64,000 bases of DNA. Origin: Myxococcales bacterium (GTDB lineage: Bacteria; Myxococcota_A; UBA9160; UBA4427). This document shows, piece by piece, positions 1-9,242 of the stretch. Every line of letters starts with the position of its first letter. Position 1 is the stretch's first letter. A program made the translations under genes and the position numbers. The stretch lies in contig DUCN01000042.1 in assembly GCA_012959805.1 (NCBI GenBank), positions 165,443 to 229,442 on the forward strand, in the 5' to 3' direction. Below the pieces are notes generated by a model. That model searched no databases and was not told where the DNA came from. It was given only the letters and a program-made list of their open reading frames with translations.

Positions 1-718
1 GCAGCGCGCGTCGAAGCAGCTCGATGAAGATCGGGTTCTCCCAGGAGCCGCGGACGACGTCGGCGATCTCCTGCATGGGACGCATGTCGTACTTGCCACA
101 GCAATGGCCAAGGGTGATGTAGAGAACCTCGCCGTCACCGACCGGGTGGGTGTAGGCGACGAGCCTGGGATCATCTTCGGGCCATTCGTTCTCGACATAC
201 CCCGAGTGGAATGTCCCCGTAAAACGCGTCTCGAGCAGCGGCTTCACGTCGCCGTAATATTCGCAGAGGTAGATTTCGTCCGAAGCCTCGAAGCTCTCGA
301 TCCCCGCCACGAGCGGATGTCCCGGATCCGAAACCGTGACCTTGTAGGGTTGGATGGGCGGGTGGGAGATGAACCGACTGCCCAAAGTCTCCATAAACGT
401 CTTATGGCTCCGCGGGCATTGCAGACCTTCGGGCGTAAAGTCCAGAATCGCATTCGTACCATGCAGCGCGATCCAGCGCCCTCCCCCCGCAACGAAGTCC
501 CTCAGTGCCCGCTCCTCGACCTCGGTCGGCCGTAGATCACAGGTGTAGGTCACCAGGAAGTCGGATTGGGAAATCGCTTCGGTGTCCGAGAAGTTCTCGG
601 CGACGCGCGTACAGACATCGTGATTCTCCGCGAGAAGCTTGAGCAACTCCAGCCGTGCGAAGTCCGTGTCGTGGTAACGGGCGTTCGCCACGAGGTAGGC
701 GTGAATCGGTTCAGGCAT
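1..718 (-). CDS. ThuA-like domain protein (C-terminus cut by window edge)
   Basis: Translation from the ATG at 716-718 gives 239 open codons running off the left edge. The protein shows the ThuA/class I glutamine-amidotransferase-like pattern: GGGRWIALHGT near residue 80, a GHPLVAGIESFEASDEIYL segment, and HPVGDGEVLYITLGH near residue 200. Family members are about 240-260 aa, so nearly the whole gene is present. ThuA proteins are linked to sugar or trehalose utilisation, but the biochemical role is poorly defined. An AGGAG-type ribosome site lies about 8 nt before the start. It is downstream of, and co-oriented with, the cupin gene at 799-1200 (80 bp gap), suggesting one transcript. Confidence 0.8.
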   Translation of the reverse strand, partial: MPEPIHAYLVANARYHDTDFARLELLKLLAENHDVCTRVAENFSDTEAISQSDFLVTYTCDLRPTEVEERALRDFVAGGGRWIALHGTNAILDFTPEGLQCPRSHKTFMETLGSRFISHPPIQPYKVTVSDPGHPLVAGIESFEASDEIYLCEYYGDVKPLLETRFTGTFHSGYVENEWPEDDPRLVAYTHPVGDGEVLYITLGHCCGKYDMRPMQEIADVVRGSWENPIFIELLRRAL

Positions 719-798
719 GAACTAGAGGCTCCTTCGTATCGTCGTATCGTGCATGGCCACCCGATACCGCACCGGTCTCGATTCGACTTCCTGGCAGA

Positions 799-1200
799 CT
801 ACTTCTTCGACAGCATCCTATACCAACCCTCGGCATCGGATATGCCGGCGATTGCTCCATCGGGTCCGTACATCGCGAGAGGCCCGTACGACGTGAACAA
901 ATAGATGGTCTCTTCCGAGAACGTCGTCTTCGGGTGTTCGGCGCCCATTCGTTCCCGAGCGAAATAGCCCGCCTTTGCGATTCCCCCCTGATATTCGATG
1001 CAACCCTCGAGCACGTAGAAGTCGGCCGGGGCGAGGTGCCTATGGGGCGGTGCGACGGTCCCGGCGGCCTGCTTGAACATGACCGTCCACGTCCCCGTCT
1101 GCGCACAAGCTCGAATCAGCTTGGCCCACGCTCCCTCTCCGACTGTCACCCAGGACAGCTCTTCGACATTGACTAGCAACTCTTCTGGCTGAAAGGTCAT
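799..1200 (-). CDS. Cupin-domain protein, acetylacetone dioxygenase-like
   Basis: The predicted 133-aa product carries a single cupin barrel: HRHLAPADFYVLEG is the metal-binding motif 1 (His-x-His plus Glu), followed by a second half containing the YLFTSYGPLAMYGPDG strand. It resembles the Dke1/2,4'-dihydroxyacetophenone dioxygenase group of small mononuclear-iron cupins, so a C-C bond-cleaving or isomerising role is possible but not proven. The ATG at 1200 follows a GGAGAA site; in-frame codons upstream to 1329 look non-coding. It probably shares a transcript with the ThuA-like gene and is divergent from the crotonase at 1412. Confidence 0.75.
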   Translation of the reverse strand: MTFQPEELLVNVEELSWVTVGEGAWAKLIRACAQTGTWTVMFKQAAGTVAPPHRHLAPADFYVLEGCIEYQGGIAKAGYFARERMGAEHPKTTFSEETIYLFTSYGPLAMYGPDGAIAGISDAEGWYRMLSKK

Positions 1201-1411
1201 ACGGGCTTCTCCACGAGTTCTCTCTCGGCAGCGACTGAAGACGTCGTCGCTCGCCATCCAGTGTGCGATGTCCAGCGCCCACAAAGATAACACCTGGTGC
1301 AACCGGCCACGCCGGAAAACCCGACTCATCCTTGGGTTCTATCCAACCACGTCGAATAACTCAGTTTTGCTCACTATACTGCCGCTGCTCGATCAACCCA
1401 AGGAGAAGTCC

Positions 1412-2320
1412 GTGCCGGACGGAAGCAGCTACAAACACATTCTTTACGAGGTCGAGAAAGGGCGCGCTCGCGTGACCCTGAATCGCCCGAATCAACGCAA
1501 TGCACTCTCCCTCGCACTGCTCGAAGAACTTCGGGACGCTCTCTGGGAAGCCGATGACGACCAGTCCGTCCACTCGGTGATCCTTCGAGGGGCAGGCTCG
1601 GGGTTCAGCGCAGGGTACGACCTCGCGCCCACGCATTTGACCGGTCGCGACGACGGGGTGAAGCGCCGAACGGGACGCGGAATCGACGATGACACCTGGA
1701 TGCTCGAGCGCTTCCAACGCTGCCTTCGAACGCTCTGGGAGATGCACAAGCCTTCGATCGCACAGATCCATGGTCACTGCCTCGCCGGAGGGACGGACCT
1801 CGCGCTCTATTGCGATGTCCTCATCGCTGCCGACGATACGCGTATCGGCTTTCCCCCGCTGCGGAACATGGGAGCACCGCCGAACCATCTATGGCTCTAC
1901 CATTGCGGTCCCCAATGGACCAAGCGGTTGCTCCTCACGGGAGACTCGGTCAGCGGCGAAGACGCCGCGCGCATTGGTCTCGTCATGAAATCCGTACCGG
2001 AAGAATTCCTCGAAAGCGAGGTCGAGGGACTCGCGGATCGCTTCGCGCTAGTCGATCCTGCGCTCCTGTCGGCGAACAAGCGCATCGTGAACCTCGGAAT
2101 GGAACTCATGGGGGCCCAGACGCTTCAGCGACTCGCGTCCGAGAACGACGCAAAGGCGCATACCACCCGGGCGGCAAGGCAGGTGTTCAAGGATCTCGGG
2201 ACGAAGGGCGTCAAGCAGGTCATTCAAGATCGAGACGCTCCCTTTGGCGACGGCCGTGCGCGTGTCATTGGCCCGGAACGCAGAGATGCGGAGGGACGAC
2301 TCCTCCCTCCGCAGGAGTAA
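1412..2320 (+). CDS. Enoyl-CoA hydratase/isomerase (crotonase) family protein
   Basis: A 302-aa crotonase-fold protein. Seen: N-terminal VTLNRPNQRNALSL, the oxyanion-hole segment SGFSAGYDL, and the second oxyanion loop GHCLAGGTDLALYCDVLIAAD. The first catalytic Glu position of true hydratases is Asp here (GTDLA) and the second Glu position falls in a proline-rich loop (FPPLRNMGAPP), so simple water addition is doubtful; isomerase, hydrolase or dehalogenase-type chemistry is possible. The GTG at 1412 is chosen because AGGAG sits 7 nt upstream and conserved sequence begins there; the ORF is open back to 1268 but that part is not protein-like. Confidence 0.85.
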   Translation: MPDGSSYKHILYEVEKGRARVTLNRPNQRNALSLALLEELRDALWEADDDQSVHSVILRGAGSGFSAGYDLAPTHLTGRDDGVKRRTGRGIDDDTWMLERFQRCLRTLWEMHKPSIAQIHGHCLAGGTDLALYCDVLIAADDTRIGFPPLRNMGAPPNHLWLYHCGPQWTKRLLLTGDSVSGEDAARIGLVMKSVPEEFLESEVEGLADRFALVDPALLSANKRIVNLGMELMGAQTLQRLASENDAKAHTTRAARQVFKDLGTKGVKQVIQDRDAPFGDGRARVIGPERRDAEGRLLPPQE

Positions 2321-2350
2321 CTCTCGGATAGGATCTGAAGGGAATCTCGA

Positions 2351-4621
2351 TTGCGGCGACGCGCTTCACGGGAAGGCATGGCAGCATCCCTCAGCGGATC
2401 CGTAAGGACCGAGAAGGCAGTGCAAGAGGGTTCGGGCCGCGGCCGGAAGTTGGCTCCCTGGCTGATCTTCGTACTGGCCTTTGGCGTTCGTGGTCTGCAA
2501 TGGACGTCCGTCCTGGTGGCGGATCGCGTGGTCCTCTTCGGAAACGACGCCTACTACCACATGCGAAGGATCGCGTACGCGCTGGAGCGACTCCCGGAAA
2601 CGCTCCAGTTCGACCCCTACGTGAATTTTCCACAGGGCGCCAAAGTCATCTGGTCGCCTCTCTTCGACGTCGCCATCGCCCTGCTCGTCCGCCCCTTCTA
2701 CTGGTCATCGGATCTGGCCGTCGTCGAACGCATCGTGATCTGGGTCCCGCCGATTCTCGGCGCCACAACCGTCGTCGTGGTCTTTTTTCTTGCAAAACGC
2801 ACCTTTGGTTTTGCGATCGCCGTCGTCTCCAGCCTGATCCTGAGCGTTCTCTCCGCGCACGTCTGGTATTCCCAGATCGGCTTCGTCGACCACCACGCCG
2901 CTGTGTCCCTGTTTTCGACGTTGCTGTTGGCGAGCGCAATGGACCTCGTCAGCGATCTCGTTTCTGCGTCTGATCATCGTCGGCGAATCTTTGCAAAGGC
3001 GGCCTTGATGGCCATCGTGGCCGCCGTCCTCTTGCTTCTATGGCCGGGCGCAATCCTGTATCTGGTCCTGGTCGAGATCGGGCTATTGCTCCTGCTCTTG
3101 ACTCGTAACGACCGAGAGGAAGCTCTAACGGTCGCTCGTGTTTTGGCCTTCGCGAACGCCATCTCCTTCACAATCGTTCTACCCTTCACCGCGTTCAACG
3201 ACTGGCCACAGTGGAGCGAATTCAGTTCCGTGGTGCTGTCTCGATTCCAGCCGTGGTTCTTCGGCGTGCTCGCGATCTACGGCCTGGCTTGCACAGCTCT
3301 CTGGCAGCATCCTCGACTAGTGGATGCAACCAAGACTCGCCGCGCGAGGACGACGCAGTCCCTCGCCCTCGGAGTCTTGGTGCTCGGTGCGAGTCCGCTG
3401 ATCTTCCCCGATCTATTACAAGCGGTCACGGACGCCTGGCAATGGCTGGGTCAGACGGACGACTTCCAGTACATGGTGAACGAATCGCGCCCCTTGTTCC
3501 TCGTACAGAATCGACTGGGTGTAGAGATCGCCGAGCTGCGCCTGTCGAGATTCCTCTATCTCTTCCTGCCCGCCGTCCTCGCACTCGCCTGGATCGAGCG
3601 CGAGCGCGCCGATCGAGCGACGCTGTTCCTATTTGTCGGCTGGTCTGTGACGTTATGCGTCGTCACGCTTCTACAGAAACGTTTCTTCAACACGTTTTCC
3701 GTCGCTCTCGCCATCACTTCGGGGTGGGCTTGCGTCTGGGCCTACAGGGCCATGACCAAGCGCTTCGCGACTCGGCGCAAACGACAACTCGTGGGCGCAA
3801 TGCTCACGATCTTCGTGCTCTGGCTTCTCTGGCCAACTCTGCTCGCATACGCCCCGGCCCTGGACAACAATGTCCGCCTCGTCCGCGGCGAACCGGTTCA
3901 GCGTCGGCCCCACGAAATCAGGCGACTCGTACTGCATCGGGCGGCCGAATGGATGCGCGGGAATACCCCGGAGACGTCGGGCTTTCTCGACACGACTCGA
4001 GAACCCGAATACGGGGTCCTGGCAAGCTGGGATCACGGACACATGATCAAATATCTGGCACGACGCCCGACGGTCCTCGGCAACTTTGGAGACGATGTGG
4101 GTGTCACGAACTTCGCCCGCGGCCGACAGGTCTTCAGTTCCAGTCCGAAGGAGGCTGCAAAGCTGCTCGAGGAATTGCGCGTGCGCTATCTCGTCGTTGG
4201 CGCTGATTCCGAAAAACGCCGACTGCATAGCCAACTCTATCTGAGAAACGGCTCCGGAATGGAAAGGTTCCGCTTGCTCTACGAATCCACTTTGACCGAG
4301 ACATCCAAACGACCCAATTTCAAGGTCTTCGAGTTCGTCAAAGGGGCCGTCGTCACAGGACGAGCTCCCGCTGGTCAGCGCGTTACGGCCAGCCTGCCAC
4401 TCGTCAACAACCTGGGCGAGCCCATCGTCTTCAGAGTGTCCACCACGGCAGACACCGACCAGAACTATCGCTTCAGACTCCCCTACGCCAACCAAGGATC
4501 TCCCGAAGCCATTCGGCCGGATCCCACCTACCTCATCAGCTCGTCGGGAGAGCGGGCACGTCTCTCGATCAGCGAACAGCAGGTACAGACCGGGGCCCAA
4601 GTACCCGGCCCCGCGTTTTAG
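2351..4621 (+). CDS. STT3/PglB/AglB-type oligosaccharyltransferase-like membrane protein
   Basis: A 756-aa GT-C membrane protein. The N-terminal half has about a dozen hydrophobic segments; a soluble periplasmic-type domain follows. Seen motifs: GNDAYYHMRR at about residues 65-73 (first acidic loop, Asp66), FVDHH at about 178-182 (second acidic motif), and SWDHGHMIKYLARRPT at about 559, occupying the place of the WWDYG sequon-recognition motif but reading WDHG. STT3 proteins transfer lipid-linked glycans to Asn; whether this one does so, and which sequon it reads, is inference. TTG 2351 has AAGGGA 7 nt upstream; ATG 2378 is an alternative start. A second GT-C gene follows at 4723. Confidence 0.8.
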   Translation: MRRRASREGMAASLSGSVRTEKAVQEGSGRGRKLAPWLIFVLAFGVRGLQWTSVLVADRVVLFGNDAYYHMRRIAYALERLPETLQFDPYVNFPQGAKVIWSPLFDVAIALLVRPFYWSSDLAVVERIVIWVPPILGATTVVVVFFLAKRTFGFAIAVVSSLILSVLSAHVWYSQIGFVDHHAAVSLFSTLLLASAMDLVSDLVSASDHRRRIFAKAALMAIVAAVLLLLWPGAILYLVLVEIGLLLLLLTRNDREEALTVARVLAFANAISFTIVLPFTAFNDWPQWSEFSSVVLSRFQPWFFGVLAIYGLACTALWQHPRLVDATKTRRARTTQSLALGVLVLGASPLIFPDLLQAVTDAWQWLGQTDDFQYMVNESRPLFLVQNRLGVEIAELRLSRFLYLFLPAVLALAWIERERADRATLFLFVGWSVTLCVVTLLQKRFFNTFSVALAITSGWACVWAYRAMTKRFATRRKRQLVGAMLTIFVLWLLWPTLLAYAPALDNNVRLVRGEPVQRRPHEIRRLVLHRAAEWMRGNTPETSGFLDTTREPEYGVLASWDHGHMIKYLARRPTVLGNFGDDVGVTNFARGRQVFSSSPKEAAKLLEELRVRYLVVGADSEKRRLHSQLYLRNGSGMERFRLLYESTLTETSKRPNFKVFEFVKGAVVTGRAPAGQRVTASLPLVNNLGEPIVFRVSTTADTDQNYRFRLPYANQGSPEAIRPDPTYLISSSGERARLSISEQQVQTGAQVPGPAF
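4591..4619 (+). terminator. Possible intrinsic terminator at the end of the STT3-like gene
   Basis: CGGGGCC (4591-4597) and GGCCCCG (4607-4613) form a 7-bp GC stem with a 9-nt loop, followed after two bases by TTTT. It overlaps the last codons of the STT3-like gene. The T run is short, so termination may be partial and the GT39-like gene 100 bp downstream may still be read through. Confidence 0.35.
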
Positions 4622-4722
4622 GTTTCGCAAGCGTTGTCCGGTACGGAGCGCTCCCGGTTCGCGTCGCCCTCGCGGGCGCGATCTGTCTGGCGACGACGAG
4701 GGGCCGGTGCAACTATCTGTCA

Positions 4723-6297
4723 GTGGACAACTCCTTCGCCCGACTCAATCGCTTCGTGAAGCAGGCTCCGAACGGACGGATCGAGACGACCATCGCCACC
4801 GTGTTGATCCTGTCGGTGGCTGCCGTGGCATGGGTGCCTCATCTCCCCCATTCACTCTGGCTCGATGAGACGCTCACTTTCTGGACCGTGAAAGATGGGT
4901 TGTGGGACGCCGTCACTCGGGGCGTTCAGTTCCAATCACAGCCCGCCTACTACCTACTGATCTGGTTCTGGACGCAGGCCTTGGGAACCAGTGAAACGAT
5001 CTTGCGATTGCCTTCGCTACTCGCGGTGCTCGTTGCCTGTGCCGCGCTCGCCAGACTTGGAACCCGATTGACGGGAGATCGAGCGCTCGGATCTCTTGCG
5101 GCCGTGGTGTTTGCTTCAACCTCAATCGTCTTCAGGGAAGTAGTCGACGCACGTTCGTTTGCACTCGGCACGACTCTACTCATAGGCCTGGCCCTCAGCG
5201 TGGTCTCCTGGCTCGACAACGGACGATGGCGGGACGCATGGTGCGTTGGCGTCCTCGCTGGAGTGATTCCCCATTTCCATGTGTTCTTCGCCCTCACCTA
5301 CCCCGCGTTCATTCTCTATGGCGTGATGAGGTCGCGATCGACTCCTGTCCGACTCGATCAAGGCGCACTCATCGGGGCCCTGATCACCGTGGCCGCCTTG
5401 CTTTCAATTCCCGCCGCGCTCACTCTCCTGGCCAATCGCGGATCTTATTCGTTCGCTCCGACGCCGAGTCTCAAGCGTCTCTTGACTGCCTTCGTCTGGG
5501 CGCCTCCGGTCGCTGGCTTGCTGGCGGGACTGTGCGTCGACGGAATATCACGCAAGAGCACTCCCGAAACCAAGGGCGCGACCGCTACCAACTTGAACAA
5601 GCTGAAACCCATTCCCGCGATCGACCGAGAAGTCGGCATCCTGCTGTCCGTCTGGTCGCTCACTCCACTCCTCGTCCTCTATTTCGCTTCGATCCTGACG
5701 AGCTCTTCGATCTTTTTGGATCGCTACCTCATCACGTCCCTTCCCGCTGTGTCCTTGTTGTACGCAATTGCGCTACGCAGAATCGACTCCCGCGCTGCAC
5801 GTGGACTCGCCATGATCGTGATCGCTCTGGCCTGTCTCGTCAGCTACACCCGACCGGTGGACGACTTTCGCGGCGCAGCCCTCGCAGTCAATCGATTCGT
5901 CGCCGCCGAAAAATCGGTCCCTGTTCTTCTGGCCAGCGGTCTCATCGAATCGCAAGACGAGAACTGGTTACGCGACCCGGCACTCGCCGCCTATCTCGCG
6001 GCACCGACCGCCTACTATCCACTCGACGGGCATGTCGTTTCACTTCCAAGGAAAGTCCGCCTTCTACTGGAAGATCATTCCCGAGAACGACGAATCGGCG
6101 ACGCGATCGTGGAGCCGATCCTTCGCGAGAGCGATCGCTTTGCTGCAATCGAATGGACGGGGAATGGCGCCAACGTCATGCCCTGGCTGATCGAACGGGC
6201 GGAGAATGCGGGCTACACAAGGATCATGAATCGTCGTTTTGGGAGCGTTCGCGTGGTCGGTTTCAGCCGACTCGGCGCGGCTCGCAAGAAACCTTGA
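4723..6297 (+). CDS. GT39/ArnT-like GT-C membrane glycosyltransferase
   Basis: A 524-aa polytopic membrane protein. After a first transmembrane segment comes LPHSLWLDETLTFW near residue 43: the LDE acidic loop 1 motif seen in bacterial protein O-mannosyltransferase/ArnT-type enzymes using polyprenyl-phosphate sugars. About ten further hydrophobic stretches follow, with a short soluble C-terminus. Likely role: transfer of a sugar from a lipid carrier to an envelope acceptor on the periplasmic side. It follows the STT3-like gene by 101 bp and both may act on one envelope glycan. The GTG start has no clear ribosome site, so the N-terminus is uncertain. Confidence 0.75.
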   Translation: MDNSFARLNRFVKQAPNGRIETTIATVLILSVAAVAWVPHLPHSLWLDETLTFWTVKDGLWDAVTRGVQFQSQPAYYLLIWFWTQALGTSETILRLPSLLAVLVACAALARLGTRLTGDRALGSLAAVVFASTSIVFREVVDARSFALGTTLLIGLALSVVSWLDNGRWRDAWCVGVLAGVIPHFHVFFALTYPAFILYGVMRSRSTPVRLDQGALIGALITVAALLSIPAALTLLANRGSYSFAPTPSLKRLLTAFVWAPPVAGLLAGLCVDGISRKSTPETKGATATNLNKLKPIPAIDREVGILLSVWSLTPLLVLYFASILTSSSIFLDRYLITSLPAVSLLYAIALRRIDSRAARGLAMIVIALACLVSYTRPVDDFRGAALAVNRFVAAEKSVPVLLASGLIESQDENWLRDPALAAYLAAPTAYYPLDGHVVSLPRKVRLLLEDHSRERRIGDAIVEPILRESDRFAAIEWTGNGANVMPWLIERAENAGYTRIMNRRFGSVRVVGFSRLGAARKKP

Positions 6298-6350
6298 CGA
6301 ACGAAAGTCCGAGCCGACTGAATTGGGGTTGAGCCGAAGGGAGATGGCCG

Positions 6351-7598
6351 TTGAGATTTGGTGTTTTCTATGAACTGCAGCTACCGAAGCCCTGGAACGA
6401 AGGCGACGAACACAGGCTCTTTCAAGAGGCACTCGAGCAGGTCGTCCTCGCCGACCGTCTGGGATTCGACTATGCCTGGGAAGTCGAACATCACTTCCTA
6501 GACGAATATTCCCATTCTTCATCACCCGAGATCTTTCTCGCGTGTGCGGCCGGCCGAACCGAGCGAATCCGACTCGGGCACGGCATTCGCCAGGTCATCC
6601 CTAACTACAACCACCCGGCCCGAACAGCCGAGGGCATCGCGACGCTCGACCTCGTCTCGAATGGCCGCGTCGACTTCGGAATCGGCGAGGGCGCGACGCG
6701 ACTCGAACTCGGTGGATTCGGAATATCGGCGAAAGAGAAGCGCGCCATGAGCCTCGAGGCCGCCGAGCAGATCGCCAACATGATGATGCTCGATCCTTAT
6801 CCGGGATTCGAAGGGCAGTTCTTCTCGATGCCGTGTCGGAACGTTCTGCCTAAACCTCTACAGAAGCCACATCCACCCATGTGGATCGCCTGCACCAATC
6901 GGGACACCATCCGTGTCGCCGCACGCAACGGTCTCGGCGCCCTGGCCTTCTCCTTCGTCGACCCCGAGGAGGCGAGGTCCTGGTCGGACACCTACTACGA
7001 CATCATTCGTTCCGACGAATGTGTGCCGATCGGGCATAGCGTCAATGCGAACATCGCCATGGTCTCGAATTTCTCACTCCATCACGATCGCGCCGAAGCC
7101 ATCCGTCGCGGCCAGGAGGGCTTCGAGTTCTTCAACTACGCGCTTCGTGCCCTGGTCACCCACGACACGATTCCCGGTCGCACCCAACTGTGGCAGGAAT
7201 TCCAGGCTGCCCGTGGCAACCGCACGGAGGAGATCATCCAGGCGTCGCTGGATCCCGACTACAAGGCCACCGGCATTGGAACGCCGGATGACATGCGATC
7301 CCATCTCAAGGAATTCCAGAATGCCGGGGTCGACCAGATCATTTTCATGCAGCAAGCCGGCCGCAATCGACATCAGGATATCTGCGACTCCTTGCAGCTC
7401 TTCGCAGACGAAGTCATGGGACCGTTCGCGGCGCAGGCCGAATCCCGGGAGCGCGCCAAGGCCGAAGAACTCGCCCCCTACATCGAGGCCGCCCTCGCGC
7501 GCAAGGAAGTGATGCAGCCGCTCGCCGACGAGGACATCCCGATCGTCCAGGCGTCCGTGAAGCGGGTCGAGCTCAATCGCGAAGTCGCGAGGAAATGA
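6351..7598 (+). CDS. LLM-class flavin-dependent oxidoreductase (long form)
   Basis: A 415-aa bacterial-luciferase-like monooxygenase. Seen: MRFGVFYELQLP start, FDYAWEVEHHFLDEYS, IRLGHGIRQVIPNYNHPARTAEGIATLDLVSNGRVDFGIGEG and HPPMWIACTNRDT, the usual TIM-barrel signatures with the luciferase insertion region. Such enzymes oxidise aldehydes, ketones or terpenoids using FMNH2, or use F420. TTG 6351 is favoured because AAGGGAG lies 7 nt upstream and the sequence starts MRFG; the nearby ATG at 6344 is out of frame. It converges on the carotenoid oxygenase ending at 7687. The C-terminal ~60 residues are an added charged helical tail. Confidence 0.85.
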   Translation: MRFGVFYELQLPKPWNEGDEHRLFQEALEQVVLADRLGFDYAWEVEHHFLDEYSHSSSPEIFLACAAGRTERIRLGHGIRQVIPNYNHPARTAEGIATLDLVSNGRVDFGIGEGATRLELGGFGISAKEKRAMSLEAAEQIANMMMLDPYPGFEGQFFSMPCRNVLPKPLQKPHPPMWIACTNRDTIRVAARNGLGALAFSFVDPEEARSWSDTYYDIIRSDECVPIGHSVNANIAMVSNFSLHHDRAEAIRRGQEGFEFFNYALRALVTHDTIPGRTQLWQEFQAARGNRTEEIIQASLDPDYKATGIGTPDDMRSHLKEFQNAGVDQIIFMQQAGRNRHQDICDSLQLFADEVMGPFAAQAESRERAKAEELAPYIEAALARKEVMQPLADEDIPIVQASVKRVELNREVARK

Positions 7599-7686
7599 TT
7601 GACGCCTACACGTCCCCGAAATGCGGCGGCTCCGATTGGCCAGCACGCCGACCCGAATCGAAAGCCGCTACCGGAGGCTTCTCGGC

Positions 7687-9006
7687 CTACCTGACGTCGG
7701 GCGCCCAGTTCCCATGGAAACCGACCGGAACGCGCTGCGGCATCTGGACCCGCGCGACCGGGTCGCCCGCAAAGTTCTGCGCGTCGAGGATCTGCAGCTC
7801 GCTCTGCTGACGGCCCTCGTCGCACGTCATGACGAGAATGAAACCCTCGTCCTCGCCGCAATCGGGTGCAACCCCAGCGAAGACCCCTTCACCCGGGGCG
7901 ACGCCTTCGCCGAAGTCGTGCGTCTCCGTCTTGCGAGCGTCGAGGTCGTACTTGATCAGCTGCTTCATCTCGAGACCCGGTCCGTCCGCAAACTCGGTGC
8001 TGTAGCCGAATCGATTGTGCAGACCTTCGAGACGCGGATCCAGTCGGGGGAAGTCACAGTTTCGATCGTCGAGAATCTCCTCTGTGACCTTGCTGTTTGC
8101 GAGATCGATCGTCCATCGGTTCATCAGCCCGGGCGAGCTGTTGAAACTGACATCGGGAAATTCCGCATAGCGTGCAGCGTCAAGCACAATTTTTCCGTCT
8201 TGCTCGAATGCGTTCAGCGTGTGAACGACATAGCAGGGCTCGATCTCGACCCACTTCACATCCGCATTGCCACCATTGCGTGGCATGATTCCAAGGCGCG
8301 CACCGTACGAATCGTCCCACACGTAGGGCATGTTTCCGGCCATGGCCTCTTCCATCTTGAAGACCAGGGGCAGATCCATGAAGATGACATAATTCTCGGT
8401 GATGGCGAAATCGTGCATCATCGTCGAGCCGGGAACTTCAATGGCTTCGCTCTGAACCATCTTCCCTTGCGCATCGACCCGGTGATAGGTCAGGTAGGGC
8501 GGCAGGAACGAATAGCCAAAAGCGAGCATCTCCCCTGTCTTGTTGCAGAACTTCGGATGCGCGGTGAACGACGTCTTGAGCACTCCGTCGAAGTCGACCG
8601 CACCAACGGTGTCGAGATCTCGCGTCACCTCGACCGGAAAGGCGGATTCGGCCAGAGCGAGCAGTTTCCCCGCGTGCTCGACGATATGCGTATTGGCTGT
8701 GGTTGCGTATCGATTCATCTGACCGTTGGCATCCACCATCTCAACCTCTTCACCGAGATAGGAAGGAGTCTTGATGAAACGATTCCGGTAGGAGGTCGCA
8801 TGTCCGTTCTCGAGTCGAATCGCATGGAGCATCCCGTCACCGAAAAACCAATGACCTGGATCGCCCTTCGTCGGATTCGGACCATTGCGCAAGAAATGCC
8901 CGGAAAGCGCCGCGGGAACTTCACCGATCACCTCGAGCTCTTCGAAGCTCACCTCGGTTTCGATCGGCTTGAAATTGCCTTGCATGTAGAAGGGTGTCTC
9001 TGACAT
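7687..9006 (-). CDS. Carotenoid cleavage oxygenase (RPE65/CCD family)
   Basis: A 439-aa non-haem iron dioxygenase of the carotenoid oxygenase superfamily. All four iron-ligand histidines are visible: TAHPKFC (His150), MMHDFAIT (His198), YVVHTLNAFE (His262) and VGFHGNWA (about His432). FLRNGPNP near residue 38 and HWFFGDGMLH near 52 are typical N-terminal blade sequences. Such enzymes cleave a polyene or stilbene-like double bond to aldehydes. The ATG at 9006 follows GAGAGG; an in-frame extension to 9033 lacks conserved sequence. It is transcribed divergently from a second carotenoid oxygenase at 9243. Confidence 0.92.
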   Translation of the reverse strand: MSETPFYMQGNFKPIETEVSFEELEVIGEVPAALSGHFLRNGPNPTKGDPGHWFFGDGMLHAIRLENGHATSYRNRFIKTPSYLGEEVEMVDANGQMNRYATTANTHIVEHAGKLLALAESAFPVEVTRDLDTVGAVDFDGVLKTSFTAHPKFCNKTGEMLAFGYSFLPPYLTYHRVDAQGKMVQSEAIEVPGSTMMHDFAITENYVIFMDLPLVFKMEEAMAGNMPYVWDDSYGARLGIMPRNGGNADVKWVEIEPCYVVHTLNAFEQDGKIVLDAARYAEFPDVSFNSSPGLMNRWTIDLANSKVTEEILDDRNCDFPRLDPRLEGLHNRFGYSTEFADGPGLEMKQLIKYDLDARKTETHDFGEGVAPGEGVFAGVAPDCGEDEGFILVMTCDEGRQQSELQILDAQNFAGDPVARVQMPQRVPVGFHGNWAPDVR

Positions 9007-9242
9007 GGGGACCTCTCGTAGTTCGCGGGGCAAAGTTCACGGGGAATGGCATGTCGTTCTCGATTCGCGCAGTGTGACACTTCGCGAAGAGTGGCGCAGC
9101 CCCACCCCAACGAGACTTCATTTCCCCTCTCGGCCGGCCGGGACTCGTCGATCACGCTCGCCACATGTCTGTGTGGCCGTCCCGCCCGTCCTCTGCAATG
9201 ATAGTCGGCGCGCGATGCCGCCACCCCCAGCCAGGAGCCCCC
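9007..9242. other. Divergent intergenic region between two carotenoid oxygenases
   Basis: 236 bp separate the start codons of two divergently transcribed carotenoid cleavage oxygenases. Both promoters must lie here. I see the GAGAGG and AGGAG ribosome sites at either end but no convincing long dyad or canonical -35/-10 pair. A shared operator is plausible but not shown. Confidence 0.5.

Noticed and set aside
1375..1380. TATACT as a -10 box before the crotonase at 1412
   Set aside because: No matching -35 element at suitable spacing, so the promoter call is not supported.
7621..9003. 460-aa plus-strand ORF opposite the first carotenoid oxygenase
   Set aside because: Long because of codon bias in GC-rich DNA; the minus-strand frame has all four iron-ligand histidines.
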